Shown here piece after piece: positions 1 to 8,283 of a stretch of DNA of 64,000 bases (positions are counted from its first letter, which is position 1; every line of letters starts with the position of its first letter). This DNA is from Erythrobacter sp. HKB08 (GTDB lineage: Bacteria; Pseudomonadota; Alphaproteobacteria; Sphingomonadales; Sphingomonadaceae). The stretch spans positions 1,409,501-1,473,500 of the forward strand of contig NZ_CP035310.1 in assembly GCF_004114695.1 (NCBI RefSeq), read 5' to 3'. The translations under genes and the position numbers were made by a program. The notes under the pieces are model-generated. The model was not told where the DNA came from and searched no databases. It saw only the letters and a list, made by a program, of their open reading frames with translations.

Positions 1-2
1 CA

Positions 3-1658
3 TTCCTGTCGGTCGAGGACCGGCGGTTCTACGACCACTGGGGGATCGACCCGCGCGGCATCGCGCGAGCTGCCTGGACCGGCTACGGCGGCGGCAGCAC
101 GATTACCCAGCAGCTTGCAAAATTCACTTTCCTCACGCCCGAACGCAGCCTGTCGCGAAAGGGCCGCGAGATGCTCATCGCGTTCTGGCTCGAAACCTGG
201 TTGACGAAGGACGAAATCCTCGAACGCTACCTGTCGAACGCCTATTTCGGCGACAATGTCTACGGTCTGCGCGCCGCTTCGCTGCACTACTTTTATCGCA
301 AGCCGGAGAACCTGCGACCCGAGCAGGCTGCGATGCTCGCAGGCCTCGTCCAGGCACCTTCGCGCTACAATCCGCGCAAGCATTACGACCGGGCGGAGCG
401 CCGCATGCGCGTGGTCCTCTCGGCGATGGTCGCGAATGGCAAGCTGACCGAGGCGGAGGCCGCGCGGATGCGCTCGCCGCGGATCGACCACCGTGCGAAG
501 GACGACTTGCCGACCGGGACCTATTTCGCCGACTGGGCGCTGCCCGAGGCGCGCAAACTGTCCGACACCGGCTATTCGCGCCAGACGATTGCCACGACGC
601 TCGATTCTCGCCTGCAGAATATCGCGCGGCGGGCGGTTTCGAGCCACGGCCTCGGCGATGCGCAGGTGGCGCTCGTCGCGATGCGGACCAATGGCGAAGT
701 CGTCGCGATGATCGGCGGGAAGGACTACGGCGCCTCGCCATTCAACCGAGCCACGCAGGCACGCCGGCAGCCGGGCTCGACGTTCAAGCTGTTCGTCTAT
801 CTCGCCGCGCTCGAAGCCGGGATGGAACCGGACGACACGATCGACAACAGCGCGATCGAAAGCGGAAGCTACCGCCCCAAGAACGCCCGCGGGCGCTATT
901 CCGACAGCATCACGCTCGAACAGGCTTTCGCGACGTCGAGCAATGTCGCAGCCGTCCGCCTGTTCAACCAGGTCGGCGATGAGGCGGTCATCAAGGCCGC
1001 GCGCGATCTTGGTGTCACTTCGCCGCTCGCGACCGGCGATCCGAGCCTTGCTCTCGGCACGTCGGAGATGACCCTGCTCGAACTGACCGCCGCCTATGCC
1101 GGCATTGCGGGTAACAGTTTCCCGGTCGAGCCGCGTGCATTCCCGGCCGAAGAAGCGGGTTGGTTCGACTGGCTGTGGGACGGGAAGAAGAGCCTTTCGT
1201 CGAGCGATCACTCGGCGATGGAGGCAATGCTGCGCTCGGCAATCAATTCGGGTACCGGCCGGGCGGCAATGCTGCGCGGTCCCAACTTCGGCAAGACCGG
1301 GACGAGCCAGGATTATCGCGACGCGCTGTTCGTCGGCTATGCGGGCGATCTCGTCGTTGGGGTCTGGGTCGGCAAGGACGACAATACGCCGCTGAACGGC
1401 GTGACCGGGGGCAGCACGCCTGCACGCATCTGGCGCAGCTTCATGACCCAGGCGCTGGGCGAGGCGGAAACCCCGCGCGCCGGTCCGCGCCCGAACCCGA
1501 GCGGCCCGGTCCAGCCGATCGACGAAATCCCGCTCGACGAAAACGGCTCGACCCTGCGCTTCCGCGAAGACGAGGTGACCGTGTCGACCGAGATCGAAGG
1601 CGTGCCGGTGGAATTCCGCCTCAACGAGGACGGACTTGAAGTCGAACCCGTAGAATAG
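3..1658 (+). CDS. Class A penicillin-binding protein (bifunctional transglycosylase/transpeptidase), 5' end outside the window
   Basis: The reading frame is open from base 3, so this is the C-terminal 551 residues; the membrane anchor and first part of the GT51 domain lie upstream of the window. Visible are the GT51 motif EDRRFYDHWGID (residues 5-16 of the fragment) with its catalytic Glu, and GGSTITQQL near residue 30. The transpeptidase domain shows all three penicillin-binding motifs: STFK (Ser259, Lys262), SSN (312-314) and KTGTS (431-435). The family polymerises glycan strands and cross-links peptidoglycan in the periplasm. A Pro-rich linker and a short acidic tail follow the transpeptidase domain. 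PBP1A-like is likely; PBP1C is not fully excluded because the N-terminus is missing. Confidence 0.93.
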   Translation, partial: FLSVEDRRFYDHWGIDPRGIARAAWTGYGGGSTITQQLAKFTFLTPERSLSRKGREMLIAFWLETWLTKDEILERYLSNAYFGDNVYGLRAASLHYFYRKPENLRPEQAAMLAGLVQAPSRYNPRKHYDRAERRMRVVLSAMVANGKLTEAEAARMRSPRIDHRAKDDLPTGTYFADWALPEARKLSDTGYSRQTIATTLDSRLQNIARRAVSSHGLGDAQVALVAMRTNGEVVAMIGGKDYGASPFNRATQARRQPGSTFKLFVYLAALEAGMEPDDTIDNSAIESGSYRPKNARGRYSDSITLEQAFATSSNVAAVRLFNQVGDEAVIKAARDLGVTSPLATGDPSLALGTSEMTLLELTAAYAGIAGNSFPVEPRAFPAEEAGWFDWLWDGKKSLSSSDHSAMEAMLRSAINSGTGRAAMLRGPNFGKTGTSQDYRDALFVGYAGDLVVGVWVGKDDNTPLNGVTGGSTPARIWRSFMTQALGEAETPRAGPRPNPSGPVQPIDEIPLDENGSTLRFREDEVTVSTEIEGVPVEFRLNEDGLEVEPVE

Positions 1659-1662
1659 CGGC

Positions 1663-2076
1663 TCAGCCTTCGGGCGTTGCCATCAGGATGTTCATCACCG
1701 CAGTCGCAACAGGTCGCTGGCGATCGCCCTGCCACGCCTCGACCGTCAGGTTCGCATTGCGCCGCCCGAGCTTGGTGATCCGCGCCTTGGCATAGGTCGT
1801 CTCGCTCTTTGCAGCGGCGAGGAACTGCACGGTGATGTTGATCGGCTTGAGCTGTGGCTGGACCTCGCGCTCGGCGAGGGCCGCGCGCAGGGCCGCATAG
1901 CCTGCCGTCTCGAGCAGGCCGCTCGTCGCGCCGCCATGGAATACGCCGGGCCGCCCTTCGACGTTGGAGGCGAAGGGAACGACGAGAACCGGCATGCCGT
2001 CCTCGAAGCTGTCGACCTCGATCCCGAGCGAGCGCGCATAGGGCGTCAGTTCGCGGCTGGCATCATTGCGGGACAT
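1663..2076 (-). CDS. PaaI/hotdog-fold thioesterase family protein
   Basis: 137-residue hotdog-fold protein. The motif VFHGGATSGLLETAGYAAL is the typical HGG segment on the long helix of PaaI-like acyl-CoA thioesterases. The frame continues upstream to 2148, but the extra N-terminus is Arg/Ser/Cys-rich and lies inside the preceding gene, so I chose the ATG at 2076 (MSRNDASREL). It overlaps the preceding thioesterase gene by 14 bp, so the two are probably co-translated. Substrate unknown. The pair may form a heteromeric thioesterase; that is inference. Confidence 0.82.
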   Translation of the reverse strand: MSRNDASRELTPYARSLGIEVDSFEDGMPVLVVPFASNVEGRPGVFHGGATSGLLETAGYAALRAALAEREVQPQLKPINITVQFLAAAKSETTYAKARITKLGRRNANLTVEAWQGDRQRPVATAVMNILMATPEG

Positions 2077-2518
2077 TGCGCGTGTCCCCCGTGATCGACA
2101 TGAAAACACCCGCGATGTGAGCCACCGGATCGTCCGGATCGCCATCATGCGCGATGCCGCGCACGAAGGCGGCCGAGCGGGTCAGGCGATAGCACTCCGA
2201 GCGACCGATGACCGCCGCCCGTTCGCGCGCAGGACGCTGGTAGTCGACCCTCAAGTCGAGCGTGGCGATGGCTTCGAACCGCTTCATCTTCGTCCAGATG
2301 CACAGGCCCGATGCCATATCCATCAGGCTGACGATCGGGCCGGAGGCGAGCACATGGCGGTCCGCTTCGCCGAGCAGGTCCTCACGCCACGGCAATTCGA
2401 GCTCGACCCAGTCATCGCCCGAGGCGCGGAACTTCATCCCGAGCCAGCCGGGATGCCCGTGGTCGAGCAGGAAGCGGGCGGCGCGGCCCGGGTCGAATTG
2501 TTGATCGTCGTCGCTCAC
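2063..2518 (-). CDS. PaaI family thioesterase (second of a pair)
   Basis: 151 residues if translation starts at GTG 2518 (VSDDDQQFDP). An ATG at 2626 is possible, but the added segment looks non-coding. The sequence HVLASGPIVSLMDMASGLCIWT followed by FEAIATLDLRVDYQRPA matches the core of hotdog thioesterases, where a catalytic Asp/Asn sits in the long helix and a strand with DLRVDYLRPA-like sequence follows. First gene of a two-gene minus-strand operon with the neighbouring thioesterase (14 bp overlap). Divergent from the peptide cassette at 2641; the 122 bp between must hold both promoters. Substrate unknown. Confidence 0.78.
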   Translation of the reverse strand: MSDDDQQFDPGRAARFLLDHGHPGWLGMKFRASGDDWVELELPWREDLLGEADRHVLASGPIVSLMDMASGLCIWTKMKRFEAIATLDLRVDYQRPARERAAVIGRSECYRLTRSAAFVRGIAHDGDPDDPVAHIAGVFMSITGDTRNVPQ

Positions 2519-2640
2519 ACCGGCGCGCTTAGCTGGCGCGTCGAACAGGTTGCAATGTTTTAATTTCAGCTTCCGCGCTGCCGCCGCCAGCACGTCCCGG
2601 CGAGGCAAATCACGCCCGCCAATCACTGAAAGGGACGCAC

Positions 2641-2805
2641 ATGAACCTACCCAAGATCGAACTGTCGGACATTCCCGACCTCGATGACGCCGCCGGCCTG
2701 TTCGGGACCATGTCGGATGTCGCCAGCGCGGCGACCGACGACCGCGTCGTGGTGATCATGGTCTTCGTCTACGAGACGATGCCGCCGGAAGCGCTGCTGC
2801 TCTGA
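2641..2805 (+). CDS. 54-residue peptide with acidic N-terminal part and hydrophobic C-terminal tail (possible peptide precursor)
   Basis: Not recognised. It starts at ATG 2641 behind a good ribosome site (AAAGGGAC, 6-7 nt upstream). Residues 1-34 carry eight Asp/Glu against one Lys (MNLPKIELSDIPDLDD at the front). Residues 35-54 form a hydrophobic stretch VVVIMVFVYETMPPEALL. There is no Cys and no obvious signal peptide: the hydrophobic segment is C-terminal and ends at the stop codon. The stop is 5 nt before the next ATG, so the three genes 2641-4630 form one operon. The leader-plus-tail layout resembles a ribosomally made modified peptide precursor or a small partner subunit of the two downstream proteins; both ideas are inference. 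Confidence 0.7.
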   Translation: MNLPKIELSDIPDLDDAAGLFGTMSDVASAATDDRVVVIMVFVYETMPPEALLL

Positions 2806-2810
2806 CGGCC

Positions 2811-3743
2811 ATGATCATTCGAGAGGAATTGGCGAAGCTGCGGAGCGATCCGGCTCCGCAGCACCAGGCGCAGGCGGCCCTGGAGCACTGCCTCCAACAG
2901 TGGCGGGAAGCGGAGGGACGCGAGTTGTTGCGCGAGCTTGCCGAGTATGGGGCGGGGCGGTCGCTCGGCGAATGTCCGGCGCTTACCGTGTGCTTGGCGG
3001 ACGGAGAGCACATCGCATCGCTGGTCCGCAGCTTGATCGAGTGCCTCGCGCGCCATCCGTTCGGCCATGTCCCGATGCGTCACCAGCTTTCCGACGGCGT
3101 CGGCCTGATCGAGATCGCGCAGGCTGGCCGGAGCGCGCTCGGCCTCGTGCTTCACGAGCGGGACTGTGTCTCGAGAGAGCCGTCCTCCGCAGCCTTCGCC
3201 GATCTCGAACGGCACGAGCTGTTGCTGGCGGGGCGGGGCAGGGCTGTCGTGCTCGAGCGGCTGGACGGTGCAGCGCCGCACCGGACCGAATTGCCGCTGG
3301 AGAAGGGATCGCGCCTTAGCCTTGCCGGAACACGACGGACGAAAGTGGTGCGGGAGGTCCGGGAGCCAATCGTCACGCTGCGGCTCACACGCACGCCGGA
3401 GCGTCCCGAAACGACCGAAGAGGTCTGCTGCGACACCGGTCGCGTCCTCCATCGGGCTGCCTCCAACCGCGAGGAAAGCTGCGACGAGATGGCCATCGCA
3501 TTGCTCACCGCGATGGAACGGTGCGACGCGATCCCGCAGATTGCCGAGAAGGCGCGCAGGGGGTCGAGCAGTCTGAGATGGCAGGCGCTGCGCCACAGCC
3601 TCGCGCTCGATACCGGGATAGGGCTTGGCCTTCTTTCCGACTTCGCCAGGACATCCGATGACCCGTTGGCCGAACCTGCGCGAAGACTGCTCCAGCAACT
3701 CGGCGAAAGAGAACCGGGAGGCGCGCAATGCCTCGCGAACTGA
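2811..3743 (+). CDS. Uncharacterised protein, probable paralogue of the next gene (beta-rich core, helical ends)
   Basis: 310 residues; family not recognised. The N-terminal 90 residues look helical, residues about 100-215 look beta-rich (ELLLAGRGRAVVLERL and EPIVTLRLTR), and the C-terminus looks helical (residues 252-300). The segment LEKGSRLSLAGT...EPIVTLRL (163-192) lines up without gaps with residues 163-192 of the next protein (LSKGRLLHYRAH...ESLSVSLNV). His170, His174 and His178 there are Ser, Thr and Lys here. It also has several Cys (C205-C206, C223, C238). It is 5 nt behind the peptide gene and overlaps the next gene by 16 bp. It may be a non-catalytic partner of the next protein, which is inference. 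Confidence 0.75.
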   Translation: MIIREELAKLRSDPAPQHQAQAALEHCLQQWREAEGRELLRELAEYGAGRSLGECPALTVCLADGEHIASLVRSLIECLARHPFGHVPMRHQLSDGVGLIEIAQAGRSALGLVLHERDCVSREPSSAAFADLERHELLLAGRGRAVVLERLDGAAPHRTELPLEKGSRLSLAGTRRTKVVREVREPIVTLRLTRTPERPETTEEVCCDTGRVLHRAASNREESCDEMAIALLTAMERCDAIPQIAEKARRGSSSLRWQALRHSLALDTGIGLGLLSDFARTSDDPLAEPARRLLQQLGEREPGGAQCLAN

Positions 3744-4630
3744 CCCCCAATACTGCGCCTGAGCGGATCGGACTGGACGAGTGCGTCGAACTTCTGTCCG
3801 AGCGCCGCTTCGATCCCCGCGACGAAGACAGCCTCAAGGGTGCGGCGAAACTCCTCGCCCGCCTCGGCGCGAACGATAGCTTCCTCGGCGACCTGCTGGT
3901 GGACCGGCTCGCCGATCGCGCCGAATCATCGCTTCCGACAAGCGCCTACAGCCCGCAATCCATCATGCTCAGCGAGGCACGACGGGGCTTCTTCCTGCGT
4001 GCCAATATCTGGCCGTCCGAGAACGACAGCTGCCTGCGCAGGAGCGGGGCGCATAATTTCGCCTATGGCGCGCCGCACGATCACAATTTCGATTTCCTCA
4101 CCGTCGGCTATTTCGGTCCCGGCTATCGCAGCGACTATTACGAGTATGATTATACAAAGGTTGTCGGCTATCCCGGCGAACAAATCGACCTGCGCTTCGT
4201 CGAACGCAGCGCGCTCTCCAAGGGGCGCCTGCTGCACTACCGCGCACACCGTGACGTGCATTCGCAGTTGCCGCCCGAAAGCCTGTCGGTATCGCTCAAC
4301 GTGATGGCCTGCGACGCCGCGCAGGGATGGCACGACCAGTATGCTTTCGATCTCGAGCGGCGGGCGGTGACGCGCATTCTCAATCCGTCGTCGACCGAAG
4401 TCTTCCTGCGCATGGCCGTGGCCTTGGGAGGGGAGGAGGCCGGGGAACTTGCGGAGCATTGGGGCAGGTATCACCCGAGCGACCGGATCAGGCTCGCCAG
4501 CTTCGAGGCACGGTCGGATACGGCGGACTTGGCAAGGCGCGAGACCATTTGGCGTGAGGCCGAGGCCGCGGGGAGCCTGCTGGTGACGCAGGCTGCGCGG
4601 AAGGAATTGGCGAAGCTGGAGCCGGCCTAG
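3728..4630 (+). CDS. Uncharacterised protein with a His-rich, cupin-like core
   Basis: 300 residues. I know no named function. The middle (about 75-200) is beta-strand and aromatic-rich, with histidines arranged as in a double-stranded beta-helix metal site: GAPHDHNFDF (His117, His119), Glu139 in SDYYEYDY, and LLHYRAHRDVH (His170, 174, 178) before SVSLNV. That would suit an Fe/Mn-binding cupin-like oxygenase or a related fold, but motif spacing is not canonical. The C-terminus (220-300) is helical and resembles the C-terminus of the preceding protein. Its stop codon shares the palindrome CTAG with the stop of ruvX on the other strand. Confidence 0.75.
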   Translation: MPRELTPNTAPERIGLDECVELLSERRFDPRDEDSLKGAAKLLARLGANDSFLGDLLVDRLADRAESSLPTSAYSPQSIMLSEARRGFFLRANIWPSENDSCLRRSGAHNFAYGAPHDHNFDFLTVGYFGPGYRSDYYEYDYTKVVGYPGEQIDLRFVERSALSKGRLLHYRAHRDVHSQLPPESLSVSLNVMACDAAQGWHDQYAFDLERRAVTRILNPSSTEVFLRMAVALGGEEAGELAEHWGRYHPSDRIRLASFEARSDTADLARRETIWREAEAAGSLLVTQAARKELAKLEPA

Positions 4631-5097
4631 AAGCTGCTGCCGGCGAGCGTATCGATCGCGCTTTGCAGGATGATCGCGGCGGCGTGGCTGTCGATCCGCT
4701 CGGCGCGCTTCTTGCGGCTGACGTCCTGCCCGATCATGTCGCGCTCCGCGCTCGTGGTCGACCAGCGCTCGTCCCACAGCAGGATTGGCAAGCCCAGCGC
4801 CTGCTCGAGATTGCGCGCATAGGCGCGGGTCGATTGCGCGCGCGGGCCTTCGGTCCCGTCCATGTTGCGCGGCAGGCCGAGGACGATGCCCTTGATCCTG
4901 CGCTCGTCGATGAGCGGCTTCAGCGCCGCGACATCCTTGGAGAACTTGCCCTTGGCGATCGTCTTGCCGGCCGTGGCGAAGGACCACGAGGCATCGCAGG
5001 TCGCGACCCCCACCGTCTTGGTGCCGAGGTCGAGGCCGAGCAGGGCACCCCCGTCGGGGAAGTGCTCCCTGAAATCGAGGGCGCTCTCGGCGATCAG
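4627..5097 (-). CDS. ruvX: RuvX/YqgF-type Holliday junction resolvase homologue, apparent CTG start
   Basis: 156 residues with the YqgF RNase H-like signature: ALLGLDLGTKTVGVATCD near the N-terminus (Asp in the first strand), GIVLGLPRNMDGTEG in the middle, LLWDERWSTTSAE and RIDSHAAAIILQ at the end. The family acts on 16S pre-rRNA 5' maturation and/or Holliday junctions. The frame upstream is open for hundreds of codons, but that is the shadow of the DUF3089 gene. No ATG, GTG or TTG lies in frame near the domain start. The codon CTG at 5097-5095 overlaps the upstream stop as CTGA, exactly where homologues as I recall them begin (MITxEALDF-like), so I take CTG as the start. Confidence 0.85.
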   Translation of the reverse strand: MIAESALDFREHFPDGGALLGLDLGTKTVGVATCDASWSFATAGKTIAKGKFSKDVAALKPLIDERRIKGIVLGLPRNMDGTEGPRAQSTRAYARNLEQALGLPILLWDERWSTTSAERDMIGQDVSRKKRAERIDSHAAAIILQSAIDTLAGSSF

Positions 5098-6230
5098 CTC
5101 GTTTCTCCGAGCGCTTCGACGCGCTTGACCACGTCCTGCTGTATGTTCCGCCAGAACAGCGGGATGTCGTAGACGTGGTAGTTGTTGCCCGGCAGCACCG
5201 CGCTGCCCATTTCCGGCGGGTCGCCGATCAGCAGGATGCCGCGCTCGTCGCAGCGGGCAGGGACCGCGCCGGGGACGAGCTCGCCGCTGGTAAATTCCGG
5301 CTCGGGGACGAGCGTCCCGCGATTGGCGGTAACGTCGGCCCTGCCGTTTACCGTGCCGGTAAGCGGGTTGGTGCACAGGATCTTGCTGTCGCCACGCAGT
5401 TCGCCGTCGAAACCGGTCGAGGCTGCGTAGGTCGCGAGCAGGTCGCTCGGGTCGGCCGGTTCGGCAAAGCTCGACCAGCTCAAGATGCAGCCCGTCTGGT
5501 TGGCGGTGGCGCAGGCAGGGAAGCCGAGCGCGGGAAGGTCGTGCTCGACCGAGATCGGCCAGCCCACGGCATAGATACCCGCGATGCGCGACGCCTCTTC
5601 GCTGCCCGCGACCTCTTCGCGCAGCAGGCGCAGCAGGTGAAGCGAGCCCTGGCTGTGTCCGGCAAGGACGATCGGCGTATCGTCGGCGACGGTTGCGAGG
5701 AAGAACTCGTAGGCCTGCTTCACATCCGCATAGGCCGCGTCGAGCGCGCGTTGTGCCTCCGGAGCATCGGTCAGGAAAGCGCCCATTGTCGCCTGCCGGT
5801 AGCGCGGTGCCCAGATCTCGCTCGCCTTGTTGAACGGGCTTGCCATGCCGCGGATGTAGACATTGGCAATACGCTGGCTTTCCGCATCGTCGAGCGGGGC
5901 ATTCCACGCGGCGCTATCGAGATAGCTGGTGGGGTGAATGAAGAAGACGGCAAACTGGCCGCCAGGTTCGGCAGGTGCGGGAATCGAGCGTTGCTCGCCG
6001 CGGGTCGCCGGTTGCCAGCGGGCCGGATCGTCCAGCCCCTTGCCCGGACGCGAAAGCCACATCTCAGGCGCGGCATAGGCGTTCGCCTCGAGCGGGTCCT
6101 GTTCGACGAACTCGCTCGACGGCACGAAGGCCATGCGGGTGAGGTCGGTCCAGAAGATGTTGAGCACGAATGCGCCCAGCACGACCAGCATCAGGATGCC
6201 GGCGAAGAAATAGAGGAATTTACGTGCCAT
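5094..6230 (-). CDS. DUF3089-family alpha/beta hydrolase, membrane-anchored
   Basis: 378 residues. An N-terminal hydrophobic segment (residues 5-27, FLYFFAGILMLVVLGAFVLN) anchors or exports the protein. The hydrolase domain has FFIHPTSYLDSAAWNAP, typical of DUF3089, and the nucleophile elbow GHSQGSLHLL. A late segment with VYDIPLFW ends close to where the catalytic His is expected. Substrate unknown; lipase or esterase activity is inferred from the fold. It overlaps the upstream AI-2E transporter gene by 11 bp and the downstream ruvX by 4 bp, so it sits in the middle of one minus-strand operon. Confidence 0.88.
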   Translation of the reverse strand: MARKFLYFFAGILMLVVLGAFVLNIFWTDLTRMAFVPSSEFVEQDPLEANAYAAPEMWLSRPGKGLDDPARWQPATRGEQRSIPAPAEPGGQFAVFFIHPTSYLDSAAWNAPLDDAESQRIANVYIRGMASPFNKASEIWAPRYRQATMGAFLTDAPEAQRALDAAYADVKQAYEFFLATVADDTPIVLAGHSQGSLHLLRLLREEVAGSEEASRIAGIYAVGWPISVEHDLPALGFPACATANQTGCILSWSSFAEPADPSDLLATYAASTGFDGELRGDSKILCTNPLTGTVNGRADVTANRGTLVPEPEFTSGELVPGAVPARCDERGILLIGDPPEMGSAVLPGNNYHVYDIPLFWRNIQQDVVKRVEALGETS

Positions 6231-7320
6231 CTGCAGTCTCGGGGGTCTGGTTCTTGAGTTTCTCGTCGGTCCGCTTCGCGCGCTGTTCGAGGGCCACCTT
6301 GATCATCGCCAGCAGCGGGTCGGCGAGGAACAGACCGAGGATGCCGAACAGGATGCCCATGATGAGCTGTGCGGCGAGCACAAGCGCCGGGGCGAGGTCG
6401 ACGGTCTTCTTGGCGATTAGCGGGATTACGACATAGCCGTCGAAGGTCTGGACGAGGAAATAGACGAAGATGGTGTAGAGGCCCATGTCCGTCCCGCCGG
6501 AGAAGCCGACCAGCACCATAAGCGCGCCCGCAATCAGCGCGCCGATATTGGGAATGAAGGCGAGCAGCCCGGTGAGGATGCCGAGCAGCACCGCCATCGG
6601 GACGCCATAGGCGGCCAGCATGATCCAGGTGAAAACGCCCTCGAACACCATGCCGACGAGGCGGCCGGCCATGAGGCGGCGCATCGTGTAGCCCATCTTG
6701 GCGACGGTTTCGTAGAACTCGCTCCGGCGGTGGCGGGGCAGCATCCAGGCGACGCCCCGCTCGTAAAGCATCGGGTCGACCGCGATGTAGATGCCGATGA
6801 TCGAAATGAGCAGGATGGTCGTCAGCCCGCCCATGATCCCGCCGATTGCGCGGGTTACGGTGCCGACCCCGCTGACGAGGCTCCCCGCCATCGATTGTAC
6901 GTCGGCCTGGTCGACGGTGAAGCCCTGCTTCTCGAGCCAGGCGATCGCGACGCCGACCTGTTGCTCGACGATCTCGGGCAGTTGCGCCGCCTCGCGCGAA
7001 ATCTGCGTCCCGGCATAGGTCGCGAGCCAGTAGCCGAAGCCAGCGGTCACGATCAGCACGATCGAGACCAGCCAGATGCGCTTGAGCGGGATGACGCGCT
7101 GGAGAAGCCTCGCCCCGCCGTCGATCATCGCCGCGAAGACCATCGCGCCGAAGATCACCAGCAGTGAGCGGGAAATGAAAACGAGGAATACGGTCGCGCC
7201 GATCACGGCGGTCCAGGCCACCGCCTTCTGCACTTCGCGGCGCATTTCCGGCGAGGTAATCCGCGACGGGCTGGTGCCTAGGTCGTCGAAGTCTTCCTGT
7301 CCTTCGCCAGAATCGCTCAT
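6220..7320 (-). CDS. AI-2E family transporter (PerM-like permease)
   Basis: 366 residues with about eight membrane segments. After a polar 45-residue N-terminus come AVIGATVFLVFISRSLLVIF and AMIDGGARLLQ; the C-terminal half has PMAVLLGILTGLLAFIPNIG and ALVLAAQLIMGILFGILGLF, the conserved glycine/proline blocks of the PerM/AI-2E exporter family. Substrates of most members are unknown. Start chosen at ATG 7320 (MSDSGEGQED), which overlaps the lepB stop as ATGA; the longer frame to 7395 runs into lepB. The C-terminal tail is Lys-rich and cytoplasmic. Confidence 0.9.
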   Translation of the reverse strand: MSDSGEGQEDFDDLGTSPSRITSPEMRREVQKAVAWTAVIGATVFLVFISRSLLVIFGAMVFAAMIDGGARLLQRVIPLKRIWLVSIVLIVTAGFGYWLATYAGTQISREAAQLPEIVEQQVGVAIAWLEKQGFTVDQADVQSMAGSLVSGVGTVTRAIGGIMGGLTTILLISIIGIYIAVDPMLYERGVAWMLPRHRRSEFYETVAKMGYTMRRLMAGRLVGMVFEGVFTWIMLAAYGVPMAVLLGILTGLLAFIPNIGALIAGALMVLVGFSGGTDMGLYTIFVYFLVQTFDGYVVIPLIAKKTVDLAPALVLAAQLIMGILFGILGLFLADPLLAMIKVALEQRAKRTDEKLKNQTPETADGT

Positions 7321-8273
7321 TGCCCCTCCGCTTGCTCCTCGACCGGTGGCCGCAATGTCATCCAAGCACGGTCGCCGCGCAAGGCCCCGAACCAACTCAA
7401 CGGATTGAGCGATGCCGTCCCGTCGAGCGAGAAGGTGATGAACTCGGCCCGTCCGCCGACGTTTTCGAGCGGCACCGGACCTCCGAGGCCGTAATTCTCG
7501 GTGAATTCGCGGCTGTCGGCGGAATGGTCGCGGTTATCGCCCATCATGAAGACATGGCCTTCCGGCACGAGCGTCGGCTCCATGTTGTCGAGATGCTGGC
7601 GGCGGTGATCGACCACCAGATAGGTCGCGCCATTGGGCAGCGTCTCGCGAAGCGTGGGTAGCTCGTAGACTTCGCGCCCGTCGTCGAGCTTGCGGCGGTA
7701 CTGGTCGAAATAGCCGAGGCACGGCACCCCGTCGCACAGCTGCGCTTCGTCGACCGGGACGCGCACGGCCGGCTCGACTTCCTGCGGAACGGGCGTCCCG
7801 TTGAGGATGATCTGGCCGTTGCGGACTTCGATCGTGTCACCGGGCAGGGCGACGACGCGCTTGATATAGTCCTCGTCGCGGTCCGGCGGGACGGCGATGA
7901 CGATGTCGCCATATTCGGGCGTATCGGGCCAGATGCGCCAGTCGCCGCGCGGCAGGACATGGAAGGATGCGCTGACCCAAGACCAGCCGTAAGGATATTT
8001 GCTCACCACCAGTCGGTCGCCGACCAGCAGGTTCGGCACCATCGAGGTCGAGGGAATGTAGAACGGCTTGGCGACGAAGGTGTGGAAGCCGAGCACTGCC
8101 AGCAGCATCAGCGCGAGGCCGCGGATCTCGGCCAGCCAGTCGACCTTCTTGTCCTCTTCCTCAGCGCTGTCGGCCTTGGTTTCGGATGCGCCGGGCGAAG
8201 CGGGATCGGCTGCGGTCTCGCCAACGGGCGTGGTCCCGGTCTCGGCTTCGGTCGCGGAGGTATGCTCGGTCAT
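7317..8273 (-). CDS. lepB: Signal peptidase I
   Basis: 318 residues. An acidic, low-complexity N-terminus (1-45) precedes one membrane segment (about 51-68, GLALMLLAVLGFHTFVAK). Catalytic motifs are present: PSTSMVP with nucleophile Ser77, and YIKRVVALPGD with the general-base Lys138. The C-terminal box GDNRDHSADSR follows. The enzyme cleaves signal peptides of exported proteins on the periplasmic face. Start ATG 8273 lies 10 nt behind the acpS stop, and the stop overlaps the AI-2E gene. The longer upstream frame to 8366 would overlap acpS and looks non-coding. Confidence 0.95.
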   Translation of the reverse strand: MTEHTSATEAETGTTPVGETAADPASPGASETKADSAEEEDKKVDWLAEIRGLALMLLAVLGFHTFVAKPFYIPSTSMVPNLLVGDRLVVSKYPYGWSWVSASFHVLPRGDWRIWPDTPEYGDIVIAVPPDRDEDYIKRVVALPGDTIEVRNGQIILNGTPVPQEVEPAVRVPVDEAQLCDGVPCLGYFDQYRRKLDDGREVYELPTLRETLPNGATYLVVDHRRQHLDNMEPTLVPEGHVFMMGDNRDHSADSREFTENYGLGGPVPLENVGGRAEFITFSLDGTASLNPLSWFGALRGDRAWMTLRPPVEEQAEGQ

Positions 8274-8283
8274 GGTCGCTTGC

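Noticed and set aside
5098-5907. Long in-frame N-terminal extension of ruvX on the minus strand
   Set aside because: It reads through the DUF3089 gene in another frame, with low-complexity Arg/Gly/Ala content. The DUF3089 frame has the hydrolase motifs, so this is a shadow.
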